A stretch of 6,577 bases of DNA from Hyphomicrobiales bacterium (GCA_021775795.1 JAJFHB010000302.1:1-6577), one strand, 5' to 3'. Counted from the stretch's first letter, positions 1 to 6,576 are shown. The notes: a model not told the origin generated them from the sequence alone. Numbers and translations: made by a program.

Positions 1-1
1 G

Positions 2-1333
2 GCGCGATCAGGCTGTGTACTGACCAATGTTTCCGTTCTCTATGCGCCCGAAGAACTGGCCTATGTGCTGGAAAAGGCCGATGTCGAGGCGCTCATTTTT
101 GATGCCGTTTTTGCAGACAAGGTCACCGCCATTCAATCCCGGGTTCCAAGGCTTGGCACACTGGTCTGTTTTGGCGGAGATGCTGATCTGCCCGAAGCAA
201 TGGAATTCGGCGAGTTTCTGGCACCACACCCAGCCACGGCTCCCGACATTCAACTGGTCGAATCCGATCCGTTTTGCATGACCTACACAGGTGGCACGAC
301 GGGCCGCCCAAAGGGTGTTTTGTGTGACCATCGTGCCCGCGCTGTTACCGCGCACACGGTCATGGTTGAGGAGGCCATAGATGAACGCGACGTGGTTGGC
401 ATCGTCACGCCGCTCTTTCATGTGGCCGCTCTGAACATCATGTTTCAGCCGGCCGTGCTGGCGGGAGCCACTTCGGTGTTTTTGCCCAAGTGGGACCCCG
501 CTGATTTCATGGACATGGTGGAACAACATTCAATGTCCGCAAATTTCATGGTCCCGACCCAGGCCGCCATGCTTTTAAACGACGCCTCATTTGACGCCGG
601 GCGGCTTAAGAGCTGGAAGAAGGCAAGCTTTGCTGGAGCCCCCATGCCCGATTGGGTACAAAAGGAGCTTCGCAAGCGCCTGCCGCATCTCGCCCTCACA
701 CAAATTTACGGCCAGTCTGAAATGGGCGTCATTGCCGTGATACGTGACTGGTACCTGCCTGAAAAACTCGGCAGTGTTGGCCGGCAACCCTACAATGTGG
801 ACGTGAGAGTGGTTGATCCTGACGGCCATGATGTGGCGGCAGGAGAAATCGGGGAAGTGGTCTCCCGAGGCGACAACATAATGATCGGCTACTACAACGA
901 ACCCGAACAAACTGATGAGTTCTTCAAATTGGGAGATGGCTGGGGCTGGTCGGGCGACCTCGCGACAATCGATGAAGACGGCTTTATCACCCTCATTGAC
1001 CGTTCAAAGGACATGATTATTTCGGGTGGTGAAAACGTCTATCCCAAAGAAATCGAAACGGTACTCTATGAACTTGAAGAAGTAACCGAGTGTGCCGTGT
1101 TTGGTGTACCGGACGAGAAATGGGGTGAGGTTCCCGCCGCCTATGTTCAACTTAAGCCCGGAACATCACTCAGCGAACGAACTATCGAGGCCCACTGCAC
1201 AGCAAACCTCGCCCGCTTCAAACGTCCCCGCGTCATACGCTTCGTTGACGGCTTCCCGAAAACACCGATCGGAAAGATACAAAAAACAGTTCTGAAGGAA
1301 GAATTCTGGAGCGACAGAGAAAAGAAGATCTGA
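2..1333 (+). CDS. AMP-forming acyl-CoA synthetase/ligase, 5'-truncated by window edge
   Basis: A class I adenylate-forming (ANL) enzyme, which would activate a carboxylic acid to an acyl-AMP and then to an acyl-CoA thioester in the cytoplasm. The frame is open to the left edge and gives 443 residues; about 70-110 N-terminal residues are probably missing against a usual 510-560. The first visible residues (…CVLTNVSVLYAPEEL) already read as family sequence, so the GTG at 65 is not the start. Visible motifs: the A3 phosphate-binding loop YTGGTTGRPKG (284-316), A5 YGQSE (707-721), A7 SGD (950-958), the A8 hinge DRSKDMIISGGENVYPKEI (998-1054), and A10 PIGKIQK (1265-1285) with the adenylation lysine at 1274-1276. 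All key motifs are intact, so the enzyme should be active. Chain length and substrate cannot be read from the sequence. The gene converges on the oxygenase gene downstream and stops 14 nt from its stop codon. Family certain; substrate unknown. Confidence 0.95.
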   Translation, partial: ARSGCVLTNVSVLYAPEELAYVLEKADVEALIFDAVFADKVTAIQSRVPRLGTLVCFGGDADLPEAMEFGEFLAPHPATAPDIQLVESDPFCMTYTGGTTGRPKGVLCDHRARAVTAHTVMVEEAIDERDVVGIVTPLFHVAALNIMFQPAVLAGATSVFLPKWDPADFMDMVEQHSMSANFMVPTQAAMLLNDASFDAGRLKSWKKASFAGAPMPDWVQKELRKRLPHLALTQIYGQSEMGVIAVIRDWYLPEKLGSVGRQPYNVDVRVVDPDGHDVAAGEIGEVVSRGDNIMIGYYNEPEQTDEFFKLGDGWGWSGDLATIDEDGFITLIDRSKDMIISGGENVYPKEIETVLYELEEVTECAVFGVPDEKWGEVPAAYVQLKPGTSLSERTIEAHCTANLARFKRPRVIRFVDGFPKTPIGKIQKTVLKEEFWSDREKKI

Positions 1334-1353
1334 TTGCAGCCTCAGGCTCAATC
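1331..1353. terminator. Stem-loop shared by two convergent gene ends, possible terminator
   Basis: Bases 1332-1336 (GATTG) and 1338-1341 (AGCC) pair with 1345-1348 (GGCT) and 1349-1353 (CAATC). This makes a 9-bp stem with one bulged C at 1337 and a TCA loop. The structure contains most of the plus-strand stop codon (1331-1333) and the whole minus-strand stop codon (1348-1350). On the minus strand it is followed by a T-rich run (AGATCTTCTTTTC), which resembles a weak intrinsic terminator for the oxygenase gene. On the plus strand there is no good T-run. Termination is inferred from shape only. Confidence 0.4.
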
Positions 1354-2319
1354 CTTGTAAGCCTCAACATGAGCGTAGGACTGGCGCACCTGGGCGAGCA
1401 AATGCTCCCCAACCGTTGTCGGCGGATATTTGGCCGGATTGCCCGGCCCGTGACAGACAGGCAGACACTCAACCGGCGTTGAATAATCACAATTGGCGAA
1501 ATAGGCGATCGACAGGCGGTTATTGTCGCCCTGGTAAATCACCCTATGTGGCGTGCAGGCGAAGCGATCATTGGTCCAGCGCGCCATGATATCTCCGATG
1601 TTGATCACGAAAGTCCCATCAATCGGCGGTGCGGGCACCCAGTCCCCAGCTTGATTCTTGACCTCAAGGCCACCGTTACTGTCCTGCCAGAGGATGGCAA
1701 AACACTCATAATCGGAATGTTCACGAATGCCGCTTGGAGCATCATCGCTGCTGCCACCACGATAATGGTTCACATTCATGATGCTGGCAGGCTTGTGCGT
1801 CCAGGGTAGAAAATAGTTTTCTTCCAACTCAAGAGCCGAGGCAAAAAGCTGGAAGATCGTCCGCGAAAGCCCCAGCATCTCGTTGTAGTAACGATCAACT
1901 GCAGGACGAAACTCCGCAGGCTCTTCAGGCCAGGCATTGGGGCCATAGAACCGCACGCCCGCCAGAAACTCAGGATCATCAGCGCTGGTCGCAAAGCCTA
2001 CCTTGAAACTCTCGTAGCGTTCCCCCTCCCCGCTTGCATCCCTCTGTCCGTGCTTGGTCAAAACATAGCCGCGATGATTGGGTTGGCGGTCCATTTCCAC
2101 CTTGCGCTTCTCATCTTCAGGAAGATTGTAGAAGCCGCGTGCTGCCGCAGCCGCCTCCGCGATCAGTTCAGCCGCGATGCCGTGGCCTGCAATGTACAAA
2201 AACCCAACTTCCTCACAGGCGCGCGCCACGTCCTGTGCAACCTTGCGCTTCGCCTCAACATCCCCTTCCCGGAAGGGTGCAATATCAACGATGGGTACCT
2301 GGGTGAAGGGTGTTTGCAT
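1348..2319 (-). CDS. Isopenicillin N synthase-like Fe(II)/2-oxoglutarate oxygenase
   Basis: A 323-residue non-haem iron oxygenase of the IPNS/DIOX_N plus 2OG-FeII_Oxy family; these are soluble enzymes that usually hydroxylate, desaturate or cyclise small molecules. The N-terminal DIOX_N part runs from about residue 6 (VPIVDIAPF, then CEEVGFLYIAGHGI at 35-48) to about 120. The C-terminal jelly-roll domain spans about 173-280. The iron ligands are visible as H201-x-D203 (REHSDYE) and H258 (CTPHRV). The 2-oxoglutarate-binding pair R268-x-S270 (NRLSIAYF) follows 10 residues after the last ligand. I chose the ATG at 2319 because AAAGG lies 7 nt upstream (2327-2331) and the protein then starts just before the conserved PIVDI block. 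A GTG at 2346 is in frame but has no good ribosome binding site. The gene is divergent from the SCP2-PhyH gene and convergent with the acyl-CoA ligase. Bacterial members of this family have many substrates, so the true reaction is unknown; penicillin synthesis is not implied. Confidence 0.93.
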   Translation of the reverse strand: MQTPFTQVPIVDIAPFREGDVEAKRKVAQDVARACEEVGFLYIAGHGIAAELIAEAAAAARGFYNLPEDEKRKVEMDRQPNHRGYVLTKHGQRDASGEGERYESFKVGFATSADDPEFLAGVRFYGPNAWPEEPAEFRPAVDRYYNEMLGLSRTIFQLFASALELEENYFLPWTHKPASIMNVNHYRGGSSDDAPSGIREHSDYECFAILWQDSNGGLEVKNQAGDWVPAPPIDGTFVINIGDIMARWTNDRFACTPHRVIYQGDNNRLSIAYFANCDYSTPVECLPVCHGPGNPAKYPPTTVGEHLLAQVRQSYAHVEAYKD

Positions 2320-2360
2320 AAGGCAGCCTTTGCCGAGTTGTGTCACTCAGTTTAGAGCCT

Positions 2361-2410
2361 GCCCGATGCGAATAACAGCCTTTGCGTTTTGCATGCATTA
2401 CCAATCGGGC
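2361..2410. repeat. Inverted repeat GCCCGAT / ATCGGGC with 36-nt spacer
   Basis: GCCCGAT at 2361-2367 is exactly complementary to ATCGGGC at 2404-2410. The centre contains an AT-rich stretch and the palindrome TGCATGCA. The location between divergent genes fits an operator for a local regulator. The arms are only 7 bp and the spacer is long, so chance is a real alternative. Confidence 0.3.
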
Positions 2411-2437
2411 CCGCACCCGCCATGAGCTCAACCAGAA

Positions 2438-2466
2438 TTGCAGCACCACTGAAGGCAGAGTATCCT
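2438..2466 (+). promoter_or_regulatory. Candidate sigma-70-type promoter for the SCP2-PhyH gene
   Basis: TTGCAG (2438-2443) and TATCCT (2461-2466) are separated by 17 nt, the optimal spacing, and match the consensus at 3 of 6 and 4 of 6 positions. Transcription would begin near 2473 and leave a leader of only about 16 nt before the ATG at 2489, just enough to include the ribosome binding site. This is a pattern match only, and alphaproteobacterial promoters are often poorly conserved. Confidence 0.3.
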
Positions 2467-2477
2467 GTTGCACCAGC

Positions 2478-2483
2478 GGAGAG
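2478..2483 (+). promoter_or_regulatory. Ribosome binding site fixing the SCP2-PhyH start
   Basis: GGAGAG lies 5 nt before the ATG at 2489 (the GGAG core is 7 nt away). It decides the start in favour of this ATG over the in-frame TTG at 2468, which lies upstream of the site itself. Confidence 0.7.
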
Positions 2484-2488
2484 CCCAT

Positions 2489-3568
2489 ATGAACAACCTG
2501 CTTTTGAAACTCACAGACAGCCTGCGCAACACAGCAAACCTTGGGAAGCTCACTGGTGCAGTAAAGATCGAGATCGACGGCCACGGCGTCATTGTTGCCG
2601 ACCGGTCCGGCGTTACCAATGATGATGCCGATATGGCCTGTGTTCTGCAGACGAGCATCGATACGTTCCAGCAGTTGCTCGCGGGATCACTGGATCTGGA
2701 GAGCGCCCTGGGTCAGGGAAAGCTTAGCCTGTCAGGTGATGAAGATGTGGCAGTTAGCCTGGCTCAGGCATTCGCACCTGTCGGTGCACCCCGGTTCTCG
2801 TCAAGCGCAGATGCCACGGAAATTGCCCAGGCCATACGCAGACACGGTGCCGCCATCGTTGAGAACGCGGCGCCAGTTGACACCATAGATACAATCGCCT
2901 CTCAACTCCGCCCTCACTTCGATACGATTGGCAAAGAGCCTCAAAGTGATTTCAACGGCTATACAACATTGCGTCTGAGTGAAGTTCTGATGCGTTCGCG
3001 TGCCTCTGCAGATCTTATCGGCCATGACCTTGTCACTGCAATTGCAGATGAAATTCTGCTGCAGCACTGCGTCAACTACCGGATCGGCAGTTGTACCGGC
3101 ATTGAAATCTGGCCCGGAGAAAGTGCTCAGCGTCTGCATCAAGACGGCAGCATTTATCCAATGAACATTCCCGGCGTTGAATGGCAGATCAGCGCCTTAT
3201 GGGCCCTATCCGATTTTACCGAGGAAAACGGCGCAACACGCCTGCTGTTGAACAGCAACAACAAGATCACACCACTTCTTAGAGTGGAACAGGCGCTGAC
3301 TGTGCCAGCGGAGATGCCAAAGGGTTCCGTCTTGTTCTATATGGGATCCACCTATCACGGTGGTGGCGCCAACAATGCAGAAGCGCCCCGCATGGCGCTG
3401 GTCAACACCTATGCTCTGGGCTGGTTGCGCCAGGAAGAAAACATGTATCTGTCTATCCCCCGGGAAGTTGCGAAAAGCTACCCGGAAAAGATACAGCGCT
3501 TAATGGGATATCAAAGCTGCGGGCCCCTGCTCGGTTACATTGCCACCGATGAACATATCGGACTTTGA
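2489..3568 (+). CDS. Fusion protein: SCP2 lipid-binding domain + phytanoyl-CoA dioxygenase (PhyH) domain
   Basis: A 359-residue, two-domain protein with no signal peptide or membrane segment, so cytoplasmic. Residues about 4-95 look like an SCP2 sterol/lipid carrier domain: strands such as AVKIEIDG, then ADMACVLQTSIDTFQQLLAGSLDLESALGQGKL-type helix and loop, then the LSLSGDEDV strand and a closing helix. Residues about 105-320 are a PhyH-type Fe(II)/2-oxoglutarate dioxygenase with ligands H217-x-D219 (RLHQDGS) and H290 (STYHGGGA). R301, 11 residues after that histidine, is placed as expected for 2-oxoglutarate binding. Characterised PhyH enzymes hydroxylate acyl-CoAs at C2, but the family also hydroxylates many other molecules. 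The fusion suggests the SCP2 part holds or delivers a hydrophobic acyl substrate, which is inference. The nearby acyl-CoA ligase fits this. A GNAT gene follows directly. The start is supported by GGAGAG upstream. Domain assignments are strong for PhyH and good for SCP2; the substrate is unknown. Confidence 0.9.
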   Translation: MNNLLLKLTDSLRNTANLGKLTGAVKIEIDGHGVIVADRSGVTNDDADMACVLQTSIDTFQQLLAGSLDLESALGQGKLSLSGDEDVAVSLAQAFAPVGAPRFSSSADATEIAQAIRRHGAAIVENAAPVDTIDTIASQLRPHFDTIGKEPQSDFNGYTTLRLSEVLMRSRASADLIGHDLVTAIADEILLQHCVNYRIGSCTGIEIWPGESAQRLHQDGSIYPMNIPGVEWQISALWALSDFTEENGATRLLLNSNNKITPLLRVEQALTVPAEMPKGSVLFYMGSTYHGGGANNAEAPRMALVNTYALGWLRQEENMYLSIPREVAKSYPEKIQRLMGYQSCGPLLGYIATDEHIGL

Positions 3569-3572
3569 GGGT

Positions 3573-4178
3573 ATGCCGGACCACGCTAATCGCCTTGTAC
3601 TTCTGACCGACCGCCTGCGGCTGCGGCCTCTCGAAGAGACCGATGTCGAGTTTGCTGTGGAGGTGCTCACCAATCGGGCTGTTTCTAAGTACATAGGCGG
3701 TCTGATGAGTGAACAAGAAATCAGACGTGATATGAAGGTATGGACAAGGCGCGGCAGCGACGGCTGCATCGGCATTTGGAACATCTCAGATCGCGAGACC
3801 AAAGAACCCTACGGCGATGTCTTTTTACTGCCCATCCCAACGGATGAAGACGATACGGAGTGGGACAAAATACAGCCCGGCCTCATGCCGGACGGGGATG
3901 TGGAAGTGGGTTACATCCTGAATGAATCCGCCTGGGGCAAAGGATACGCCACCGAAGCCTGCCGACGCTTGCTGAGGTTTGCCTTTGAAGAAACACCCCT
4001 GCTTGAAGTTGTCGCCACATTGGAAGACGAGCACGAAGCTTCGAAGAACGTACTAACAAAGTCAGGTCTGAGATGCAGAGGAAGGCGCCAGGCCTACGCC
4101 GAAGACATGCCCGACTGGCGCATCAGCAAAGCAGAGTGGGTCGCACTCGAAGCACGGCCAGCGCAAAACCTCGAATGA
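3573..4178 (+). CDS. GNAT-family N-acetyltransferase, RimJ/RimL-like
   Basis: A 201-residue acetyl-CoA-dependent acetyltransferase. It opens with the family-typical LLTDRLRLRPLEETDVEFAVEV (10-31). The acetyl-CoA pyrophosphate-binding motif A is clear: EVGYILNESAWGKGYATEACRRLL (111-134), with the W121-GKGYA loop. Motif B follows as DEHEASKNVLTKSGL (152-166). In RimJ/RimL relatives an asparagine usually sits before this serine (NxxS); here the position reads H154-E-A-S157, a mild deviation. Members acetylate protein N-termini, small amines or antibiotics, and the target here is unknown. The start is uncertain: ATG 3573 leaves a 4-nt gap after the preceding stop and fits family alignment, while ATG 3549 would overlap the previous gene by 20 nt. 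Neither has a well-spaced ribosome binding site, so translational coupling to the SCP2-PhyH gene is likely. It may modify a product of the neighbouring oxygenases or be unrelated. Confidence 0.88.
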   Translation: MPDHANRLVLLTDRLRLRPLEETDVEFAVEVLTNRAVSKYIGGLMSEQEIRRDMKVWTRRGSDGCIGIWNISDRETKEPYGDVFLLPIPTDEDDTEWDKIQPGLMPDGDVEVGYILNESAWGKGYATEACRRLLRFAFEETPLLEVVATLEDEHEASKNVLTKSGLRCRGRRQAYAEDMPDWRISKAEWVALEARPAQNLE

Positions 4179-4214
4179 TCTCACTCCAGCTACGTCAGAT
4201 TGTAGAAAAGCCCA

Positions 4215-5309
4215 CTAATGAGGCAACAAGATCAGCGCCTCGTCAGACCAGGTGACGTAAACATCGCTGCCGCGATCAAGGCCGCCAACTGACCCAGTGC
4301 CTTCCTGCGCAGAGACGGCAAGTGCCTGTTCACGGCCTTCCACAGACACATAAACATGACTGCGATCGCCGAGATAGGCGGATGTCTTCATCGTCCCTTT
4401 GACACCATGCTGACCGCGGGCCGGCTTATCTCTCAGCGAAAGCTGTTCCGGTCTGATTGCAACGACAATGTCGTTGCCCTTCTGGACGAAACTCTTCGAC
4501 GTCGATGCAGTAATTTTGCCAAGACCAGCTGTTTCCAACACGGCCTTGCCGCTCTTCACGTCAACCACCGAAGCATTGACGAAATTCATCTGGCCAATGA
4601 ACTCGGCCACTTCAACGCTAACCGGATTGTTGTAGAGCTCTTTCGGCGAGGCTATCTGCAAAGTCTGGCCGCGCGCCATGACCGCGATGCGGTCGGACAG
4701 CGTCAGTGCTTCTTCCTGATCGTGAGTGACGAAGATGAAGGTAATGCCGACAGCTTCCTGCAATGCCCGAAGTTCCAGTTGCATCTCTTCGCGCAATTTC
4801 TTGTCAAGCGCACCCAGTGGTTCGTCAAGCAATAGAACCTTTGGCCGTTTGATGAGGGCACGGGCAAGCGCCACCCGTTGGCGTTGGCCGCCCGAAAGTT
4901 CATTCGAGCGCCGTTTGCCGTAGCCCGCAAGCTGCACCATCTCCAGGGCCTCTTCGACCCTCTTGTTCATCTCAGATTTTTCAATCTTGTCGTACCGAAG
5001 GCCGTAGGCCAGGTTCGCTTCGACGTTGAGATGCGGAAAAATCGCATAATTCTGGAACACCATATTGGTCGGCCGCTTGTGCGGCGCAACCTGCGACATG
5101 GGAGCGCCGTCAATATAGACCTCGCCCTTCGTCGGTGCCTCGAACCCGGCCAGCAGGCGCAACAAGGTTGTCTTGCCGCAGCCGGAAGATCCAAGCAGTG
5201 AAAAGAACTCTCCCGATGCGATGGAGAAGTTCACAGAATCGACCGCTTTTACAGCACCGAAATGCTTGGAGATATCGCTTATCTGGATGTAGGCGTCATT
5301 GCCGCTCAT
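4215..5309 (-). CDS. ABC importer ATP-binding protein, PotA-like (polyamine/Fe3+ family)
   Basis: A 364-residue ATPase that drives import through the two permeases encoded upstream in the same operon; it acts on the cytoplasmic face of the inner membrane. Order of motifs: Walker A G40-SSGCGKTT, Q-loop Q86 (VFQNYAIFPHL), signature LSGGQ 138-142, Walker B VLLLDEP 158-164, D-loop GALD, and H-switch H196 (FVTHDQEEA). Residues from about 240 onward form a TOBE-type regulatory region (AIRPEQLSL at 284-292), as in PotA, FbpC and PhnT, and the length is normal for that group. ATG 5309 is preceded by GGGGA at 5317-5321, and the gap from the previous stop is 2 nt. All catalytic residues are intact. The stop codon lies 36 nt from the convergent GNAT stop, and no terminator hairpin was seen between them. 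The polyamine assignment is a family guess; iron, 2-aminoethylphosphonate or another small ligand remain possible. Confidence 0.95.
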   Translation of the reverse strand: MSGNDAYIQISDISKHFGAVKAVDSVNFSIASGEFFSLLGSSGCGKTTLLRLLAGFEAPTKGEVYIDGAPMSQVAPHKRPTNMVFQNYAIFPHLNVEANLAYGLRYDKIEKSEMNKRVEEALEMVQLAGYGKRRSNELSGGQRQRVALARALIKRPKVLLLDEPLGALDKKLREEMQLELRALQEAVGITFIFVTHDQEEALTLSDRIAVMARGQTLQIASPKELYNNPVSVEVAEFIGQMNFVNASVVDVKSGKAVLETAGLGKITASTSKSFVQKGNDIVVAIRPEQLSLRDKPARGQHGVKGTMKTSAYLGDRSHVYVSVEGREQALAVSAQEGTGSVGGLDRGSDVYVTWSDEALILLPH

Positions 5310-5311
5310 GG

Positions 5312-6130
5312 TCAGATCCCCAAAGATGGCTTGTCATCGACCCCATAGCGCCTGAGCCACTGCGAGAAGAATACGACGACGAATGATATCGCAATGATCG
5401 CCGAACCGAGGGCGAGCACCGGTGGAAGGCGCGCTGGAAAACGCAACTGGCTGAAGATGTGAATGGGCAGCGTTTTCTCGCTGCCGTTCAGCATAAAGGC
5501 AATGATGAATTCATCGAATGATATGGTGAAGCAAAGCAACATGCTGGCAATGATGCCCGGCAGGACCATGGGCAGCGTCACCCTCCAGAACGTCGAAATG
5601 GCATTAGCGCCAAGATCGGCGGACGCCTCCTCCATGGATTTGTCGAAGCCTTCAAACCGGGGAATCAGCGTCGCCATGGCGAACGGCACACATATGAGTA
5701 TGTGGCCGATCGTGACGGTGATGAGAGAAAGTTGAACCCCAATCTGCTTCATCAAAATCAACAGCGCGACCCCAAGCAAAATGCCCGGAACCACCAGCGG
5801 CAACATGATCACAAAGACGATGGGTCGCTTGCCTGGTATGTGATAACGCGTAACCGCCTTGGCAGCGAAGACGCCCAGAAGCGTCGCAAAAACGGAGGCT
5901 ACAGCACCCACTTTCAGCGAATTCACCAGTGCCGCCCCCATGGGGGCGTCCGAAAACATTTGTTCGTACCACTCGAATGTAAATCCCTTGAGTGGAAAGG
6001 CGATATAGGTGCTGTCGTTGAAGGAAAACAACGGCAGGAACAATATCGGGATGTAAAGGAACGCCAGATAAAACATGGCGTAGGCATAGAGGGGCCGGTT
6101 CGGGCGGTCGATATATGAGGGCTCGCTCAT
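5312..6130 (-). CDS. ABC importer permease, PotC-like (second permease)
   Basis: A 272-residue inner-membrane permease (binding-protein-dependent transport system, MetI-like fold). Six hydrophobic segments can be seen at roughly 15-37, 70-93, 103-127, 133-155, 190-212 and 238-258. The cytoplasmic EAA loop that docks on the ATPase reads MEEASADLGANAISTFWRVT (166-185), followed by LPMVLPGI. The periplasmic loop after the first segment (FNDSTYIAFPLKGFTFEWY) is typical of PotC/PotI-type permeases. The start at ATG 6130 is supported by GGGAG at 6137-6141 with 6-nt spacing and by an ATGA overlap with the stop of the preceding permease gene. An earlier in-frame start at 6163 would only add 11 residues read from inside the upstream gene. 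It would pair with the first permease as a heterodimeric channel. Family certain; transported ligand unknown. Confidence 0.95.
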   Translation of the reverse strand: MSEPSYIDRPNRPLYAYAMFYLAFLYIPILFLPLFSFNDSTYIAFPLKGFTFEWYEQMFSDAPMGAALVNSLKVGAVASVFATLLGVFAAKAVTRYHIPGKRPIVFVIMLPLVVPGILLGVALLILMKQIGVQLSLITVTIGHILICVPFAMATLIPRFEGFDKSMEEASADLGANAISTFWRVTLPMVLPGIIASMLLCFTISFDEFIIAFMLNGSEKTLPIHIFSQLRFPARLPPVLALGSAIIAISFVVVFFSQWLRRYGVDDKPSLGI

Positions 6131-6576
6131 TCCGTTCTCCCGGTCACACGTTTGGCTACCCACATATAGGTCAGTGCAACGAGTGCGATCAAAACCATAC
6201 TTGCGATGGAAAGTGCAGCACCCATCGGCCAGTTGTTGATACGGCCGAACTGCGCCTGGATAATGTTTGCAATCATGCGCCCATCCGGACCGCCAACCAG
6301 TTCAGGCGTGACAAAGTCCCCGACGGTCGGCACGAATATCAGCAAGGTGCCGGCGATAACGCCCGGCAGCGACAAGGGCAGCGTAATGCCAATGAACCTC
6401 TTTACGGGGCCATCGCCAAGATCCGTCGCCGCTTCAAGCAACGAGCGGTCAATCTTTTCGAGGGACACATAGATGGGAAGAATTGCAAAGGCAGCCCAGG
6501 CATGGGTGAGCGTTATCACCACCGCAGTTGGGCTGTAGAGCAGAAATTCAAGTGGTGCGGAAATCCAGCCAAGTCC
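6127..6576 (-). CDS. ABC importer permease, PotB-like (first permease), 5'-truncated by window edge
   Basis: The C-terminal 149 residues of an inner-membrane permease; the frame is open to the right edge, and about half of a typical 280-310-residue protein is missing. The visible part begins GLGWISAPLEFLLYSPTAVVITLTHAWAAFAILP, a periplasmic stretch leading into a membrane helix. The EAA docking loop follows as RSLLEAATDLGDGPVKRFIG and then ITLPLSLPGV. Two further hydrophobic segments come next (GVIAGTLLIFVPTVGDFV and a C-terminal one at IASMVLIALVALTYMWVAKRV). The sequence GDFVTPELVGG is characteristic of PotB/PotH-type permeases. The GTG at 6522 is internal, not a start, because the upstream codons continue as family sequence. 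The stop overlaps the next start as ATGA, so translation of the two permeases is coupled. The ligand-binding protein gene may lie upstream, outside the window. Confidence 0.93.
   Translation of the reverse strand, partial: GLGWISAPLEFLLYSPTAVVITLTHAWAAFAILPIYVSLEKIDRSLLEAATDLGDGPVKRFIGITLPLSLPGVIAGTLLIFVPTVGDFVTPELVGGPDGRMIANIIQAQFGRINNWPMGAALSIASMVLIALVALTYMWVAKRVTGRTE
6137..6141 (-). promoter_or_regulatory. Ribosome binding site fixing the second permease start
   Basis: On the minus strand GGGAG lies 6 nt before ATG 6130, inside the end of the first permease gene. Together with the ATGA overlap it sets the start of the second permease and points to coupled translation. Confidence 0.65.

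Larger units (their letters stand above)
2320..2488. promoter_or_regulatory. Divergent intergenic region between the two oxygenase genes
   Basis: This 169-bp region must hold the promoter of the minus-strand oxygenase, and probably that of the plus-strand SCP2-PhyH gene. It contains a 7-bp inverted repeat (2361-2367 and 2404-2410) and three 8-bp perfect palindromes: TGCATGCA at 2390-2397, CGGGCCCG at 2406-2413 and TGAGCTCA at 2423-2430. Such elements could be operators, but none matches a named regulator site that I recognise. A convincing promoter for the minus-strand gene was not found; TAAACT on that strand is -10-like but lacks a good -35 partner. No small gene is visible here. Confidence 0.6.

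Noticed and set aside
8..529. Minus-strand 173-codon open frame
   Set aside because: It is antisense to the acyl-CoA synthetase, which has strong family motifs in its own frame through this stretch.
2320..2346. Upstream GTG start at 2346 for the IPNS-like oxygenase
   Set aside because: It has no good ribosome binding site and adds nine residues outside the family pattern; the ATG at 2319 has AAAGG at 7-nt spacing.
2468..2488. TTG start at 2468 for the SCP2-PhyH gene
   Set aside because: The ribosome binding site GGAGAG lies downstream of this TTG and serves the ATG at 2489.
2401..3679. Ten-base direct repeat CCAATCGGGC at 2401-2410 and 3670-3679
   Set aside because: The second copy is inside the GNAT coding sequence, no further similarity flanks it, and a single 10-mer repeat in 6.5 kb is plausible by chance.
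4179..4214. Possible bidirectional terminator between the GNAT and ABC ATPase genes
   Set aside because: The 36-nt gap shows only a 4-bp CTAC/GTAG pairing and no T-run, too weak to call.
4356..4835. Plus-strand 159-codon open frame
   Set aside because: It lies wholly antisense to the ABC ATPase, whose motifs are all intact, and its translation resembles no family I know.
5702..6118. Plus-strand 138-codon open frame
   Set aside because: It is antisense to the second permease; its His/Arg/Gln-rich composition is typical of a shadow frame of a membrane-protein gene.
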